From Paenibacillus silviterrae (lineage in GTDB: Bacteria > Bacillota > Bacilli > Paenibacillales > NBRC-103111): a stretch of DNA of 64,000 nucleotides. The stretch is taken from contig NZ_JASKUT010000002.1 in NCBI RefSeq assembly GCF_030167925.1, positions 1,736,001-1,800,000 of the forward strand, read 5' to 3'. Both the position numbers and the translations under genes were made by a program. This document shows, in pieces, positions 1-8,474 of this stretch (its first letter is position 1; the number at the start of each line of letters is the position of its first letter). The notes beneath the pieces are model-generated. The model was not told the DNA's origin. It did not search any database and worked only from the letters and a program-made list of their open reading frames with translations.

Positions 1-537
1 GCTGCGAATGAATTCGGCACCCTAGATATACTGGTCAACAATGCCGGCATCATGGACAACATGGCTGCAGTAGGCGACGTGGACGACGCCCGTTGGGATC
101 TCATCTTTGATGTGAATACGAAAAGCGTCATGCGCGCAATCCGCAAGGCTCTTCCGATTTTCCTCGAGAAGGGCAAGGGCGTTATCGTCAACATTGCTTC
201 CACCGGCGGCTTCAGCGGCGCTCATGCAGGAGCTGCTTATGTTGCTTCCAAGCATGCTGTTGTCGGCCTGACGAAGAACACGGCGTTTATGTATGCTCAG
301 AAGGGCATTCGCTGCAATGCCATCGCTCCGGGAGCTACTATTACAAACATCAGCTCTTCGATGACGAATTTGAATGAATTCGGAGCGTCGAGAACGAAAA
401 TTACTCAAGGAGTCATTCCTCGCGCAGGCACTCCGGAAGAGATCGCACAAGTGGCTCTGTTTCTTGGCTCCGACGAATCGAGCTTTGTCAACGGTGCGAT
501 CGTGACTGCGGACGCAGGTTGGACGGCGGCATTCTAA
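1..537 (+). CDS. SDR family oxidoreductase, C-terminal part
   Basis: NAD(P)-dependent short-chain dehydrogenase/reductase; its start lies before the window. The frame is open from base 1. The visible 178 residues carry the NNAG structural motif (residues 14-17 as seen here), the catalytic Tyr and Lys in YVASK, and the cofactor-loop stretch CNAIAPG. The C-terminus (GAIVTADAGWTAAF) is the usual end of classical SDRs of about 250 residues, so about 75 N-terminal residues with the Gly-rich cofactor site are missing. Substrate cannot be inferred. A strong terminator follows 20 bases after the stop. Confidence 0.93.
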   Translation, partial: AANEFGTLDILVNNAGIMDNMAAVGDVDDARWDLIFDVNTKSVMRAIRKALPIFLEKGKGVIVNIASTGGFSGAHAGAAYVASKHAVVGLTKNTAFMYAQKGIRCNAIAPGATITNISSSMTNLNEFGASRTKITQGVIPRAGTPEEIAQVALFLGSDESSFVNGAIVTADAGWTAAF

Positions 538-557
538 TCCAACTCAGTATAATTATG

Positions 558-593
558 AGGCAACAGGCGGCTTAGCTGCTTGTTGCCTTTTTT
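558..593 (+). terminator. Rho-independent terminator of the SDR gene
   Basis: AGGCAACA (558-565) pairs with TGTTGCCT (581-588), followed by a T run. It sits just after the SDR stop and on the right strand. Confidence 0.88.
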
Positions 594-646
594 CCATTCG
601 CAAAAGCAAGCAATCGGAACCCTTGAAACGAGCCCCTTATCCGGCT

Positions 647-1579
647 TTAGCACGATTGAGAACTTGCCGCTCCCTTTTTCTTCCCAAACAGATTGGCACC
701 CATGACTCCGGCGATAATAAGCGCAGAACCGGCAATATGATACAGTCTGACCTCCTCCCCAAGCAAAAACGCTCCGGCAGCGATGGACACAATGGTCGAT
801 AGATTGGAAAATACACTCACTCTGGAGGCTTCAATTTTAGTCAAGGCATAGTTTGAACTTAGCGCCGTTACCAGTGTGGACAAGATGCCAAGATAGAGGA
901 TGGCCGCGATAAACGTACCGCTAGCAAGCGGAGAGAACAATTGATCGAGCGTTTCTGTGGCTGCATGCCCCGCAAGTGACACGGCAAGGAAAGATAGAAA
1001 GGCAATACCCAGCATGACATACGTCATTTCCGCTGGACTGAACGATTGGAGAAGCCGTCTCGCGAGCACGTTGTACCCAGCCACAACCAAGCAGGATATG
1101 AATAAGAGAACAATCCCTGTCATGTTGGACCAATCGATGCGGCTGCCCTTCATGATAAAAATGAACAGAACTCCGCTGACCGACAGACCGATGGATAGCT
1201 TTTGCAGGAGGGTGGTTGTTTCTTTCAAAAACAAGAACGCCAGCAGCACCGTTAAAACCGGTGAGAAAGCAAATAGAATACCCCCTTCGCTGGACGTGGC
1301 GTGCTTCAGGCCATAGGATTGGAGCGTGAAAAAACCAAGCGGATACAAAGTGGTCAGGAGCAGCACCTTGCGAAGCTTTTTCCCGCGGTAGTTCAAACGG
1401 ACCCGGCCCAGCAGGACGGGAATGGACATCACGGCGAAGGATGCCGCAAACCGGAATGTCAGCGTATCCATAGGCTCTGCGAAATCGAGAGCAATCTTAG
1501 TGAATAAAAATGAAAATCCCATGATGATAGCATTCATAATCGTACATAGATAAGCAAGTTTCAATCCCGATGGATTCAT
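647..1579 (-). CDS. EamA/DMT family transporter
   Basis: Integral membrane exporter of the drug/metabolite transporter superfamily, about 310 residues with ten hydrophobic segments in two EamA repeats (for example FSFLFTKIALDFAEP in the first). The start is set at 1579 (MNPSGLKLAY) because AAGGAGGG lies at 1591-1598, 11 bases upstream; longer starts lack a ribosome binding site. It is divergent from a MocR-type regulator with GTATC half-sites between them, the common arrangement in which a MocR protein controls the adjacent EamA exporter. Substrate unknown; amino acids or small metabolites are plausible. Confidence 0.9.
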   Translation of the reverse strand: MNPSGLKLAYLCTIMNAIIMGFSFLFTKIALDFAEPMDTLTFRFAASFAVMSIPVLLGRVRLNYRGKKLRKVLLLTTLYPLGFFTLQSYGLKHATSSEGGILFAFSPVLTVLLAFLFLKETTTLLQKLSIGLSVSGVLFIFIMKGSRIDWSNMTGIVLLFISCLVVAGYNVLARRLLQSFSPAEMTYVMLGIAFLSFLAVSLAGHAATETLDQLFSPLASGTFIAAILYLGILSTLVTALSSNYALTKIEASRVSVFSNLSTIVSIAAGAFLLGEEVRLYHIAGSALIIAGVMGANLFGKKKGAASSQSC

Positions 1580-1686
1580 CGAAGCAAGTACCCTCCTTGA
1601 ATAAATCGTGTCATGTTCGCGAACATGGAGCTGATATTGAAATGGTAAAACGAAATGGAAATAGCAACAACAACAAATTCCCATAA

Positions 1687-1720
1687 TTGTATCGATACAG
1701 TTATTAGTATCAATTATAAT
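1687..1720 (+). promoter_or_regulatory. Probable MocR operator and promoter
   Basis: The divergent gap holds a perfect palindrome GTATCGATAC (1689-1698) and a further GTATC half-site (1707-1711), 18 bp from the first. They are followed directly by TATAAT (1715-1720), the -10 of the regulator gene. Two direct half-sites plus one inverted half-site resemble the arrangement known for PdxR-like MocR proteins. Operator function is inferred. Confidence 0.6.
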
Positions 1721-1749
1721 GAGAGTGGCAGGAACGAGGGGGAAAAAAC

Positions 1750-3093
1750 ATGAAAAGATACTTGTATATCCTTTCCGACATGGAGCTTAAAATCAACGAC
1801 GGGCACTACCGCCCGGGCCAAAAATTGCTTTCCGTCCGCGATGCCGCGAAACGGTACGGATGTAGTGTTAGTACCATTGTTCGGGCTTACGCGGAGTTGG
1901 AAAAACGTCACGCTGTTTATTCGATTCCCCAGAGCGGGTACTACGTCGTTGACAAGCCGGAAGGCGTATCCAATGCCCAGGATGACGGCAAGATAGATTT
2001 TTCATCGGCCATGCCGGATAGTAACGTATTTCCTTATTTGGACTTCCAGCATTGCTTGAACAAAGCGATTGATACGTATAAGCAACAACTGTTTACTGGC
2101 GGGGATCCGAAAGGGCTCTCGCAGCTTCGGCAGACCCTGGTATCCCATTTGGCAAATGATCAGGTGTTTGCCAGAATGGAGCAGATTATCATTACTTCGG
2201 GGGCCCAGCGGGCTCTGGAAATTTTGGCTAGAATGCCGTTTCCAAACCGAAATGAGACCATTCTGGTCGAGCAGCCGAGCTACGATAACTACTTGCGATA
2301 TCTTGAGATGGAGGGCATACCTGTAGTAGGGATTCCGCGCAAAGCAGCCGGTATTCATTTGGAGGAGCTGGAGCAAAGGTTCAAGAATGGCGGAATCAAA
2401 TTTTTCTACACCATGTCCAGATATCACAATCCGCTAGGAACCACGTACACGGCTCAAGAGCGGAAAGCGATTGCCCGGCTGGCGGGCAAATACGATGTAT
2501 ACATCGTCGAGGACGACTATATGGGCGATTTAGGAGAGGAAAAGGAATTCGATCCGATTTACGCGTATAGCCGCACATCGCATGTCGTTTACGTGAAGAG
2601 CTTCTCCAAGATTATTTTCCCGGGCTTGCGCTTAGGTGCGGTCGTGCTGCCCGAACGGCTGTTTGAGACATTCCGTGCCTATAGGGGGCATGCCGATACT
2701 TCACTTTTGTCACAAGCGGCGCTAGATGTATATATCAAAAACGGCATGTATGAACGGCATAGGCATAAAATCAGCAGCCAATATGCAGCACGGATTCGGG
2801 CGGTAAACGATGCGGTCAACCGTCAAAACGGCGAAGGATGGGTAGCATTATCGGGGGTCGAATCCGGCGTCTATGTACAGTTCAGGCTACCGCAAACCGT
2901 TAACCTGGATCGGCTGATAAGGCGTTTGACAGAGAGGAATGTGATGGTTGTGGCCGGAAAGCAGTTTTATTTGACGAACTGGCTTGAGCGGGAAAAGTTT
3001 CTGCGAATTAGTATTTCACAGGTAAAGCCGGAAAAAATCGAGGAGGGAGTGTGGATGATTATGGAGGAAGTAAGGAGAGAGATTGGGAGGTAG
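1750..3093 (+). CDS. MocR-type PLP-dependent transcriptional regulator
   Basis: A GntR-type winged helix (about residues 1-70; KLLSVRDAAKRYGCSVSTIV) is fused to a fold-type I aminotransferase-like domain (about 100-447). The PLP lysine is expected in VKSFSKIIFPGLRLG, with the upstream VEDDYMGD Asp and the substrate-side YHNPLG motif. Length 447 fits the family (450-500). These proteins sense PLP or amino compounds and usually control a neighbouring gene, here probably the EamA exporter transcribed away from it. The start ATG at 1750 follows a GAGGGGG stretch. Confidence 0.93.
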   Translation: MKRYLYILSDMELKINDGHYRPGQKLLSVRDAAKRYGCSVSTIVRAYAELEKRHAVYSIPQSGYYVVDKPEGVSNAQDDGKIDFSSAMPDSNVFPYLDFQHCLNKAIDTYKQQLFTGGDPKGLSQLRQTLVSHLANDQVFARMEQIIITSGAQRALEILARMPFPNRNETILVEQPSYDNYLRYLEMEGIPVVGIPRKAAGIHLEELEQRFKNGGIKFFYTMSRYHNPLGTTYTAQERKAIARLAGKYDVYIVEDDYMGDLGEEKEFDPIYAYSRTSHVVYVKSFSKIIFPGLRLGAVVLPERLFETFRAYRGHADTSLLSQAALDVYIKNGMYERHRHKISSQYAARIRAVNDAVNRQNGEGWVALSGVESGVYVQFRLPQTVNLDRLIRRLTERNVMVVAGKQFYLTNWLEREKFLRISISQVKPEKIEEGVWMIMEEVRREIGR

Positions 3094-3248
3094 AGCAAGA
3101 TGCACTGTCGGGTTCCCCGATTGGAGCTATGAAGCTGGATCGATCGTTTGCTTGCGATAACACTGACACTATTGGGGGGATTTCCAAGGCGAGTAATGAA
3201 CCCCCCCATGAACTGGGCTGCATGAGGACATTTGTGCGGCACGTTGTT

Positions 3249-3695
3249 TTATTTACTAAACTTTGTGAAGAGACGCTGCACCAGTCCCGGCTCCGAGATA
3301 CGGCTATTCTGGAAGGCTGCAATCTTCCATTCCCCCTGCTGCTTCACGACCACGTTGGTATTAATTGAATCGCGCTTCGGCGGAGCCGTTTTCTGCCAGC
3401 GCAGCTTCACTGCACCAACACCATGGAACACCGCAAAGTCCGTGGTTAGCATCCGAATTTTCTTGATTTCGCCTACAAGCTTCGATCCTTTCAATACGCC
3501 CTGCCACAATGCTTGGTGGACATCGGTAATCGCCTGACGGCCCTGCAGATGCTCTCCCTGGAAAGTAACGTAATCCGCTTCTTCTGTAAAGCATGATCCG
3601 TACGCTGCGGCATCACCGTCGTCCCATGCCTGCTTCAGTCGAAAGAATAGCTCCGCTATTGCTTGAGTTTCCTCCGTATTCCGATTATTTCTCAT
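3249..3695 (-). CDS. SgcJ/EcaC family (DUF4440-like, NTF2 fold) protein
   Basis: About 148 residues with the NTF2-like pattern of SgcJ/EcaC proteins: an N-terminal helix (FFRLKQAWDDGDAAAYGSCF), EEADYVTFQGEHLQGRQAI, then beta strands ending in NTNVVVKQQGEWKIAAFQNSR. The family lacks a proven common reaction. The start at 3695 (MRNNRNTEE) is preferred because GAGAGGAT precedes it. It is divergent from a MarR regulator across a palindromic operator and is a likely target of that regulator. Confidence 0.85.
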   Translation of the reverse strand: MRNNRNTEETQAIAELFFRLKQAWDDGDAAAYGSCFTEEADYVTFQGEHLQGRQAITDVHQALWQGVLKGSKLVGEIKKIRMLTTDFAVFHGVGAVKLRWQKTAPPKRDSINTNVVVKQQGEWKIAAFQNSRISEPGLVQRLFTKFSK

Positions 3696-3806
3696 CTGAT
3701 CCTCTCCCTCTCTGAACTGGCCAAAACTTCTCCGTAATCGCGAGCGGAGTGTTTTGCTCTCCAAGTGCCTTATGGTATACTGTTGCTAAAACTTTAATGA
3801 ATTTAT

Positions 3807-3844
3807 TATCTTAATCGATATTATATCTTAATTAATTAAGATAT
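3807..3844. promoter_or_regulatory. Probable MarR operator (22-bp perfect palindrome plus half-site)
   Basis: Positions 3823-3844 form a perfect 22-bp inverted repeat built on TATCTTAAT. The same half-site TATCTTAAT occurs at 3807-3815, 17 bp from the copy at 3824-3832. It lies between the SgcJ-like gene and the MarR gene, so it could control both. Confidence 0.72.
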
Positions 3845-3870
3845 TTTGATCTTACATGGAGGTTTTGCTT

Positions 3871-4365
3871 TTGTCAAGCAATATGTCTTCTTCCGATACG
3901 CCTAATTTGTCGACGATACATAAAGCCCTACTCGACGAGTTGCGCCAGAACAGCGCGCGAGCCGTTATGTTTCACCAGTTGATCTCCGAGCGGCTTGGCC
4001 TAAATGCTACCGATCACAAGTGTCTGGATTTCCTCAACCGTACGGGGCCCGTTACGGCCGGCCAGCTCGCGCAGTTGACCGGGCTGACGACAGGCGCCGT
4101 CACAAATATCATCGACCGCTTGGAACAAGGAGGCTATGTCGTACGGGACAGAGACCCAGAGGATCGGAGGCGGGTCGTTGTCAAACCAGCCCCTAACGGC
4201 TCAGCTCACGTTTCCCCTTTATTCCAATCCATTACGCAATCAACGCTTGCGGTTCTCTCTCAATACAGTGAGCAGGAAGCACAGCTCATTCTTGGCTTTA
4301 TCCGGCAGTGCAATGCTATGACGTTGGCTGAAATGGAGAAAATGAAGCTGTCCGCCGATTCATAG
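3871..4365 (+). CDS. MarR family transcriptional regulator
   Basis: A winged-helix dimeric regulator of about 165 residues. The helix-turn-helix is seen in VTAGQLAQLTGLTTGAVTNI and the wing in DPEDRRRV. The ATG at 3856 lies inside the GGAGG ribosome binding site (3858-3862), so the TTG at 3871, eight bases after it, is the more likely start; an ATG at 3883 is also in frame. Likely autoregulated through the palindrome just upstream. The ligand is unknown. Confidence 0.92.
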   Translation: MSSNMSSSDTPNLSTIHKALLDELRQNSARAVMFHQLISERLGLNATDHKCLDFLNRTGPVTAGQLAQLTGLTTGAVTNIIDRLEQGGYVVRDRDPEDRRRVVVKPAPNGSAHVSPLFQSITQSTLAVLSQYSEQEAQLILGFIRQCNAMTLAEMEKMKLSADS

Positions 4366-4455
4366 CCTTGACTACCCTAACCTAGCTGGGATCCTTTTTG
4401 TCTTGTATCCTGCATTTCGCCCATAATACGTAGAAAAGGCCGTAGCCCTCCTAGG

Positions 4456-4520
4456 ACCTGCGGCTTAACTTTTTAAGCTGCCGCGGCAGTCTACTCCCTG
4501 CTTATTCCACTATCGTACCC
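4456..4520 (-). repeat. Cassette element copy E1 (degenerate)
   Basis: A distant copy of the hairpin element that recurs at 40-57 kb: a CCTGCGGCTTAAC left part, a CTGCCGCGGCAG palindrome, then CTCCCTGCTTATTCC and CTATCGTACCC. The right arm encodes the last residues and stop codon of the Nudix gene. Strand follows the adjacent gene. Confidence 0.6.
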
Positions 4521-4961
4521 GGTGTACATATTACTTGCCCACATCGGTTTGCCCTCACGTAATATTTGAGGTATTAACTCCTGCACGAGATACGGCAAAA
4601 CATTATGTTCCTTAAGCTTTTCCAACGTGGGTTCAATCCAATAAAATTCAAGATGCGGCTCTAAAGATTGAGGTGTAATCGTGGCAGATAAACCATTTGT
4701 TCTGACTTCAAACAAATGATTTATTTCGTGATATTCCTTTTCCTTCATTCCAAACTCAACAACGCCAAGAAAGCGAGTAACTTCACACGAGGTCACTCCT
4801 AGTTCCTCTGCTAACTCTCTTTTAAGAGCATCATGCGCACTTTCACCAAGATCAACACCCCCACCTGGTAAAAATGAATGAGCGCCTTTCATGCGAGCAA
4901 TTAAGATATGATTATTATCCACTATGAGTGCTCTAGCAATATGGCGAAATTTTATACTCAA
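4491..4961 (-). CDS. Nudix hydrolase
   Basis: A 156-residue protein with a Nudix box (GGGVDLGESAHDALKREL, then AEELGV) that binds the metal cleaving nucleoside-diphosphate-linked substrates. The exact substrate is unknown. The start is a TTG at 4961 with GGAGGT eight bases upstream. Its last codons and TAG stop lie in the right arm of a cassette element (E1), as for several cassette genes at 40-57 kb. Confidence 0.9.
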   Translation of the reverse strand: MSIKFRHIARALIVDNNHILIARMKGAHSFLPGGGVDLGESAHDALKRELAEELGVTSCEVTRFLGVVEFGMKEKEYHEINHLFEVRTNGLSATITPQSLEPHLEFYWIEPTLEKLKEHNVLPYLVQELIPQILREGKPMWASNMYTGYDSGISRE

Positions 4962-5071
4962 CTTTTGTTACCTCCTCAGATTAAAGCTTGCACATTTAAA
5001 ACTACACGTTCAGGGAAAGTGTGAAACAACTCCGAACGGAGGACAAAGACCTATTAATTTTCTAAATACAA

Positions 5072-5100
5072 TTAACACTTTTCCGTAACCGTAATAATAT
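5072..5100 (+). promoter_or_regulatory. Sigma-A promoter of the 5133 gene
   Basis: TTAACA (5072-5077) and TAATAT (5095-5100) are separated by 17 bp, about 30 bases before the GTG start. Confidence 0.6.
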
Positions 5101-5132
5101 AACTTTAGGTTAATGGAGAGAGGGAATGTGTC

Positions 5133-5441
5133 GTGAGTATGCCTGAAATACCCAGTGGAGAAAACAGGCCCACTTTAGAGGAAACCGCGATTGATTTATT
5201 GGAGTCGATTGCACTTGAGGAAATAGCGCTTGCTCACCTTATCAATGCTGAGGCAGAACAGCTTCAGGCATTCGTTGGTAAGGATCTGAATTTCCCGTCA
5301 AACCCAAGTAATAGTGACATTCTAAGGTTCAATGTCCTGCTCATCCGCATGATGGAAACGCTGATGTTCAAAGAACTATTCCTTCTGCGTAAACTGGAAA
5401 CCGCAATCCAAATTGATTTACAACCCGGCTCCGAGGAATAA
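5133..5441 (+). CDS. Small helical protein of unknown function
   Basis: A 102-residue, acidic, mostly helical protein. A GTG start at 5133 follows GAGAGAGGGA. The stretch ESIALEEIALAHLINAEAEQ resembles small Bacillales proteins, often near spore or exosporium genes, that carry an ALEExALAHxINAE motif; no enzymatic residues are visible. It is followed within 5 bases by a second unknown gene, so the two probably form an operon. Function not assignable from sequence. Confidence 0.8.
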   Translation: MSMPEIPSGENRPTLEETAIDLLESIALEEIALAHLINAEAEQLQAFVGKDLNFPSNPSNSDILRFNVLLIRMMETLMFKELFLLRKLETAIQIDLQPGSEE

Positions 5442-5445
5442 GGTT

Positions 5446-5937
5446 ATGGCGATCAGCAGCGCTCGTTTTAAGCATGATCGAAAGGTTACATTACCCGGTT
5501 CAAGCGTGGAATCCGCTTTAATCAACTTTTTGGAGCAGTATCGGAAGCTGCTGCTTGCGCTTAAACATAATCATGACCTCCGTCCGAACATCTCACTGGG
5601 ATTGTCCAAGATGCTCTTCCTTCTATCCTCCGTCAAAAATATTCAGCTCCAAAAAATAAAAACGTATGCTAACCTATATCCTAACGGCTTGGGTCCGATG
5701 AATAGACCATATTTGGAATTGGAGACCCAAAAAGAGCTGAACCTGCATCGTATTGTACATTTGCTAAAGAAGCATGCCATTGAACTGGATCCGAGTATGT
5801 ATCCCTTCTCCAAAAACTACCTCAATGAAATAAACCGATATTACGCAAGGAAAAGAAAATTGTTTACCTATGAATGCGGACATCCCGGCCCTCCTTGGAT
5901 CAATCCGTCTATAATGAAGCGTGTTAATGCAGAATAG
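5446..5937 (+). CDS. Hypothetical protein, second gene of a two-gene operon
   Basis: About 163 residues, basic, no signal peptide or membrane segment. The N-terminal half is helical (SALINFLEQYRKLLLALKH), and a Cys/His/Pro-rich tail (YECGHPGPPW) stands out. The start ATG at 5446 has GAGG and AAGG just upstream and lies 5 bases after the previous stop; an upstream ATA at 5413 would overlap that gene and is less likely. A clear terminator follows. No family recognised. Confidence 0.75.
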   Translation: MAISSARFKHDRKVTLPGSSVESALINFLEQYRKLLLALKHNHDLRPNISLGLSKMLFLLSSVKNIQLQKIKTYANLYPNGLGPMNRPYLELETQKELNLHRIVHLLKKHAIELDPSMYPFSKNYLNEINRYYARKRKLFTYECGHPGPPWINPSIMKRVNAE

Positions 5938-5950
5938 AATGAATATACTG

Positions 5951-5989
5951 GGCACCTCAGGAGAATAGCTCCGAGTAGGTGCCTTTTGT
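5951..5989 (+). terminator. Rho-independent terminator
   Basis: GGCACCT (5951-5957) pairs with AGGTGCC (5977-5983), followed by TTTTGTT. Ends the 5133-5937 operon. Confidence 0.75.
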
Positions 5990-6223
5990 TCGTTTTAGCG
6001 GAGGCCTATAACCGGTTATATGAAATGGAGATGCAGCAGGTCTAATCCCAGGGATCGACTGCTTTTTTTTGCTTGCGGACGTCCTTTCTATATGTTGAGG
6101 AAAATATTTCGAATTTCAGAGAATTTCTACTATATATTGATAGACTGAATGTGGTAGAATAGTAGAGAGTTAACACAAATTGCTGGGACCTCATTATTCT
6201 AGCCAACAATGGGAGTGATACAT

Positions 6224-6454
6224 GTGACAAAGGAACGTTATAAATTCTCGATTGAAAATCTAAAATCGGGCGTGAAAACTACTGGAATCGGTTTTGGTTT
6301 CAATGAAGAAGAAGCTCGTCTAGATGCACGAGACAAATATATTGATATGGAGTCACTTGATAGTGAAGTAAAACATGACCAAGTATTAGTCGGAATCTGC
6401 TTGGAAAAAGGTACCGGTCAAAACATATTTGTATGTGAAGGCTGCAGTGCCTAA
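6224..6454 (+). CDS. Small hypothetical protein
   Basis: About 76 residues. The GTG at 6224 is preferred as start because GGGAGTG (6211-6217) lies six bases upstream; an ATG at 6209 would place the binding site inside the gene. The protein has alternating strands and a helix (FNEEEARLDARDKY) and a C-terminal CEGCSA with two cysteines. No family recognised. Confidence 0.62.
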   Translation: MTKERYKFSIENLKSGVKTTGIGFGFNEEEARLDARDKYIDMESLDSEVKHDQVLVGICLEKGTGQNIFVCEGCSA

Positions 6455-6535
6455 CTACATAACTAATCACGTTAGATTCGTCCGGGGTTTGCTGTATTGA
6501 CACTTACCATGTGGAAACGGCAAGGGTGAAAGATA

Positions 6536-6599
6536 AGGCTGCCTGGTGATGATCTTGGCAGCCTGTTTCCGTGGTGGTATTGTTCCCAAGTTCACTAAT
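6536..6599 (-). repeat. Possible cassette element copy E0 (weak)
   Basis: The hairpin AGGCTGCC (6536-6543)/GGCAGCCT (6557-6564) is followed by a right-arm-like stretch ending TATTGTTCCC and AAGTTCACTAAT. The TAG stop of the next minus-strand gene lies in that arm. Alternatively a plain hairpin terminator. Confidence 0.4.
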
Positions 6600-7362
6600 T
6601 TGACTTAGCAAAACTAACTAGGGGTATTTCTTCAATTACTTTTAAACCGTTAAGGACCAGTAAAGTACTCCCATCACACGCATTTGCCTTTACTTGGTCA
6701 AAATCAACACCTTCTTTAATTTGATACTCTACATAGAACGAAGAGACTTGCCCTGCCGGAATTGCCCCGCTCGAACCTCCACCCCTATAGACCATCTTCC
6801 TGAAACTGCTCTTATTGTCCATTTCCATGAGCGAGGCAAGTTTTTTATTTGGTCTTACTGTTACTTCCAACCCGTAAAAGTAATGGCCTGGGTAATCAAA
6901 CTGCCCTGTAACCAAGAACCAGAACCTAACTCCTTTACTATCAATAATGGTTGCCGCTTTACTTTTCTCACTTATGACTGTGATCTGTGTGATTTCAGGA
7001 TTTAAGATAGCGCCGTAAATAAGACTTAGCTCCACATTTGGATTACTTGTAGCGACCCACGTAAGAGCCCCATCCGAAACCAAGGGAACAGTATCGCTTC
7101 CCCCTTTCACGTTTAATCCGAAAGCGCCATCCTCCAGGACCCCGAACGCGAGTTCATTATTATAAACCTGATAGAATGTAAGAATGCTATTGTCGATTAA
7201 CTGCGAATAGAGTACCTCTTGAAAATGGCTATTGTAGTCCTGTAGTTCTGCTGCAATCCGCTTATTTATTGAACCATGCTGATGGAATATAGCTTCAAAA
7301 ATTACGATACTAATGATGATGATAATTAGAAATATTCTTCCGTTTTTCAAAAACTTGTTCAT
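6595..7362 (-). CDS. Membrane-anchored hypothetical protein
   Basis: About 255 residues. The start MNKFLKNG at 7362 has GGTGAT upstream; it is followed by a single very hydrophobic segment (FLIIIIISIVIFEAIF), so the rest is probably outside the membrane. No catalytic motif seen. It starts 63 bases after the stop of the phosphotransferase gene and is probably co-transcribed. Confidence 0.75.
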   Translation of the reverse strand: MNKFLKNGRIFLIIIIISIVIFEAIFHQHGSINKRIAAELQDYNSHFQEVLYSQLIDNSILTFYQVYNNELAFGVLEDGAFGLNVKGGSDTVPLVSDGALTWVATSNPNVELSLIYGAILNPEITQITVISEKSKAATIIDSKGVRFWFLVTGQFDYPGHYFYGLEVTVRPNKKLASLMEMDNKSSFRKMVYRGGGSSGAIPAGQVSSFYVEYQIKEGVDFDQVKANACDGSTLLVLNGLKVIEEIPLVSFAKSN

Positions 7363-7424
7363 TTTATCACCAGTTTCGATATTATCCTTGTCTCTGAGTA
7401 GCTGGTCCCGTCCTACCCCGCCAT

Positions 7425-8402
7425 TCAAAAGCTGAGGAATATACTTTTGTCCTTGAGGAAGGGGCCACAACGGTTATCGCAAAACTGCGGCATCCTTTCC
7501 CGAATCCACGAATGTACAGCTTCGTTCTCCATAACAAAAGCGTAATATCCTAATACCGCGGTAAGCATGAAACCTTCAATTACAGGATAAATTTCCTCTT
7601 TTGGAGGCTCCTTCCCATAGTACCCTTTGACGACATGCTCTCGGATTTCCCTTGGGGCATTTAAAGCTGTCATTGCTACGTCAAATAAGCGATAACCAGA
7701 ACCGAATAAGCAGTAATCGATAAAAACGTACCTTCCTAGCGGAGTAACAATTATGTTGCCCATGTTCAAATCCGCGTGGATTATACCCTGTTTCACCGTC
7801 TCAGGACATTCGGCCTTCAACCGATCAACGATAAGATTAAGCGTTTGCTCTACCACATCGAAATTTTTATCAGAAAACAATTCAAGTTCGACGCCGCGCC
7901 GAATTTGGGTGAGCATCTTTTCGATTCTGCGAATACCGTAGTCCGGTCGATCCGAAGGAATGACCTTATCATAAGTAGCGAAAAACGCATGGAGATTCGC
8001 TACCTGAGCGCCTAATCTGTATGCGGCATCAGGGGTCGACAAGTCCTCCTTAGTCATATTGCGGCCATCGATCCAGCGGAGCAGCGAGCAGCATATACTT
8101 CGCCCATCAAATTCGATCTCAGTTACGAGTTGTCTAGACCGGCTTACTACAGGTGCCTGTATAGCGAGGTCCGTCCCACGAGCAATCGCCTCCAACAGCT
8201 TCAGCTCGGATTCAACTCCTTGCCTTGTATGTTGTATGCCGGCCATATTCACGGTTATCGGATCGTGCACGCGAAGAAGGTAGGTGTTACTGTCTGACCT
8301 ATCGGTCACTTTATACGTCCGATTTTCATTGTGCCTGAGCAACGAGATTTCAGGATGGGCGATGCCGTACTGGAGCAGAAGCTCTGCGATCTTATCCTCC
8401 AT
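7425..8402 (-). CDS. Phosphotransferase (APH/choline kinase-like fold)
   Basis: A 325-residue kinase-fold protein. The Brenner motif is IHADLNMGNI (catalytic Asp) and the metal-binding Asp is in FIDYCLFGSG. The N-terminal lobe contains HNENRTYKV. The family includes aminoglycoside and homoserine kinases and many uncharacterised small-molecule kinases; the substrate cannot be told. ATG start at 8402. Upstream gene of a probable two-gene unit with the membrane protein. Confidence 0.9.
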   Translation of the reverse strand: MEDKIAELLLQYGIAHPEISLLRHNENRTYKVTDRSDSNTYLLRVHDPITVNMAGIQHTRQGVESELKLLEAIARGTDLAIQAPVVSRSRQLVTEIEFDGRSICCSLLRWIDGRNMTKEDLSTPDAAYRLGAQVANLHAFFATYDKVIPSDRPDYGIRRIEKMLTQIRRGVELELFSDKNFDVVEQTLNLIVDRLKAECPETVKQGIIHADLNMGNIIVTPLGRYVFIDYCLFGSGYRLFDVAMTALNAPREIREHVVKGYYGKEPPKEEIYPVIEGFMLTAVLGYYAFVMENEAVHSWIRERMPQFCDNRCGPFLKDKSIFLSF

Positions 8403-8474
8403 GATGCACCCCGATTCAAATTCGTTTATGTGATACTCGATTTCCGAGTGTTGTTTTTTGACCGGCAGCTGCTA

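Noticed and set aside
3095..3248. Frames around 3100-3320 as a transposase remnant
   Set aside because: Only vague resemblance; no catalytic motif or terminal repeats.
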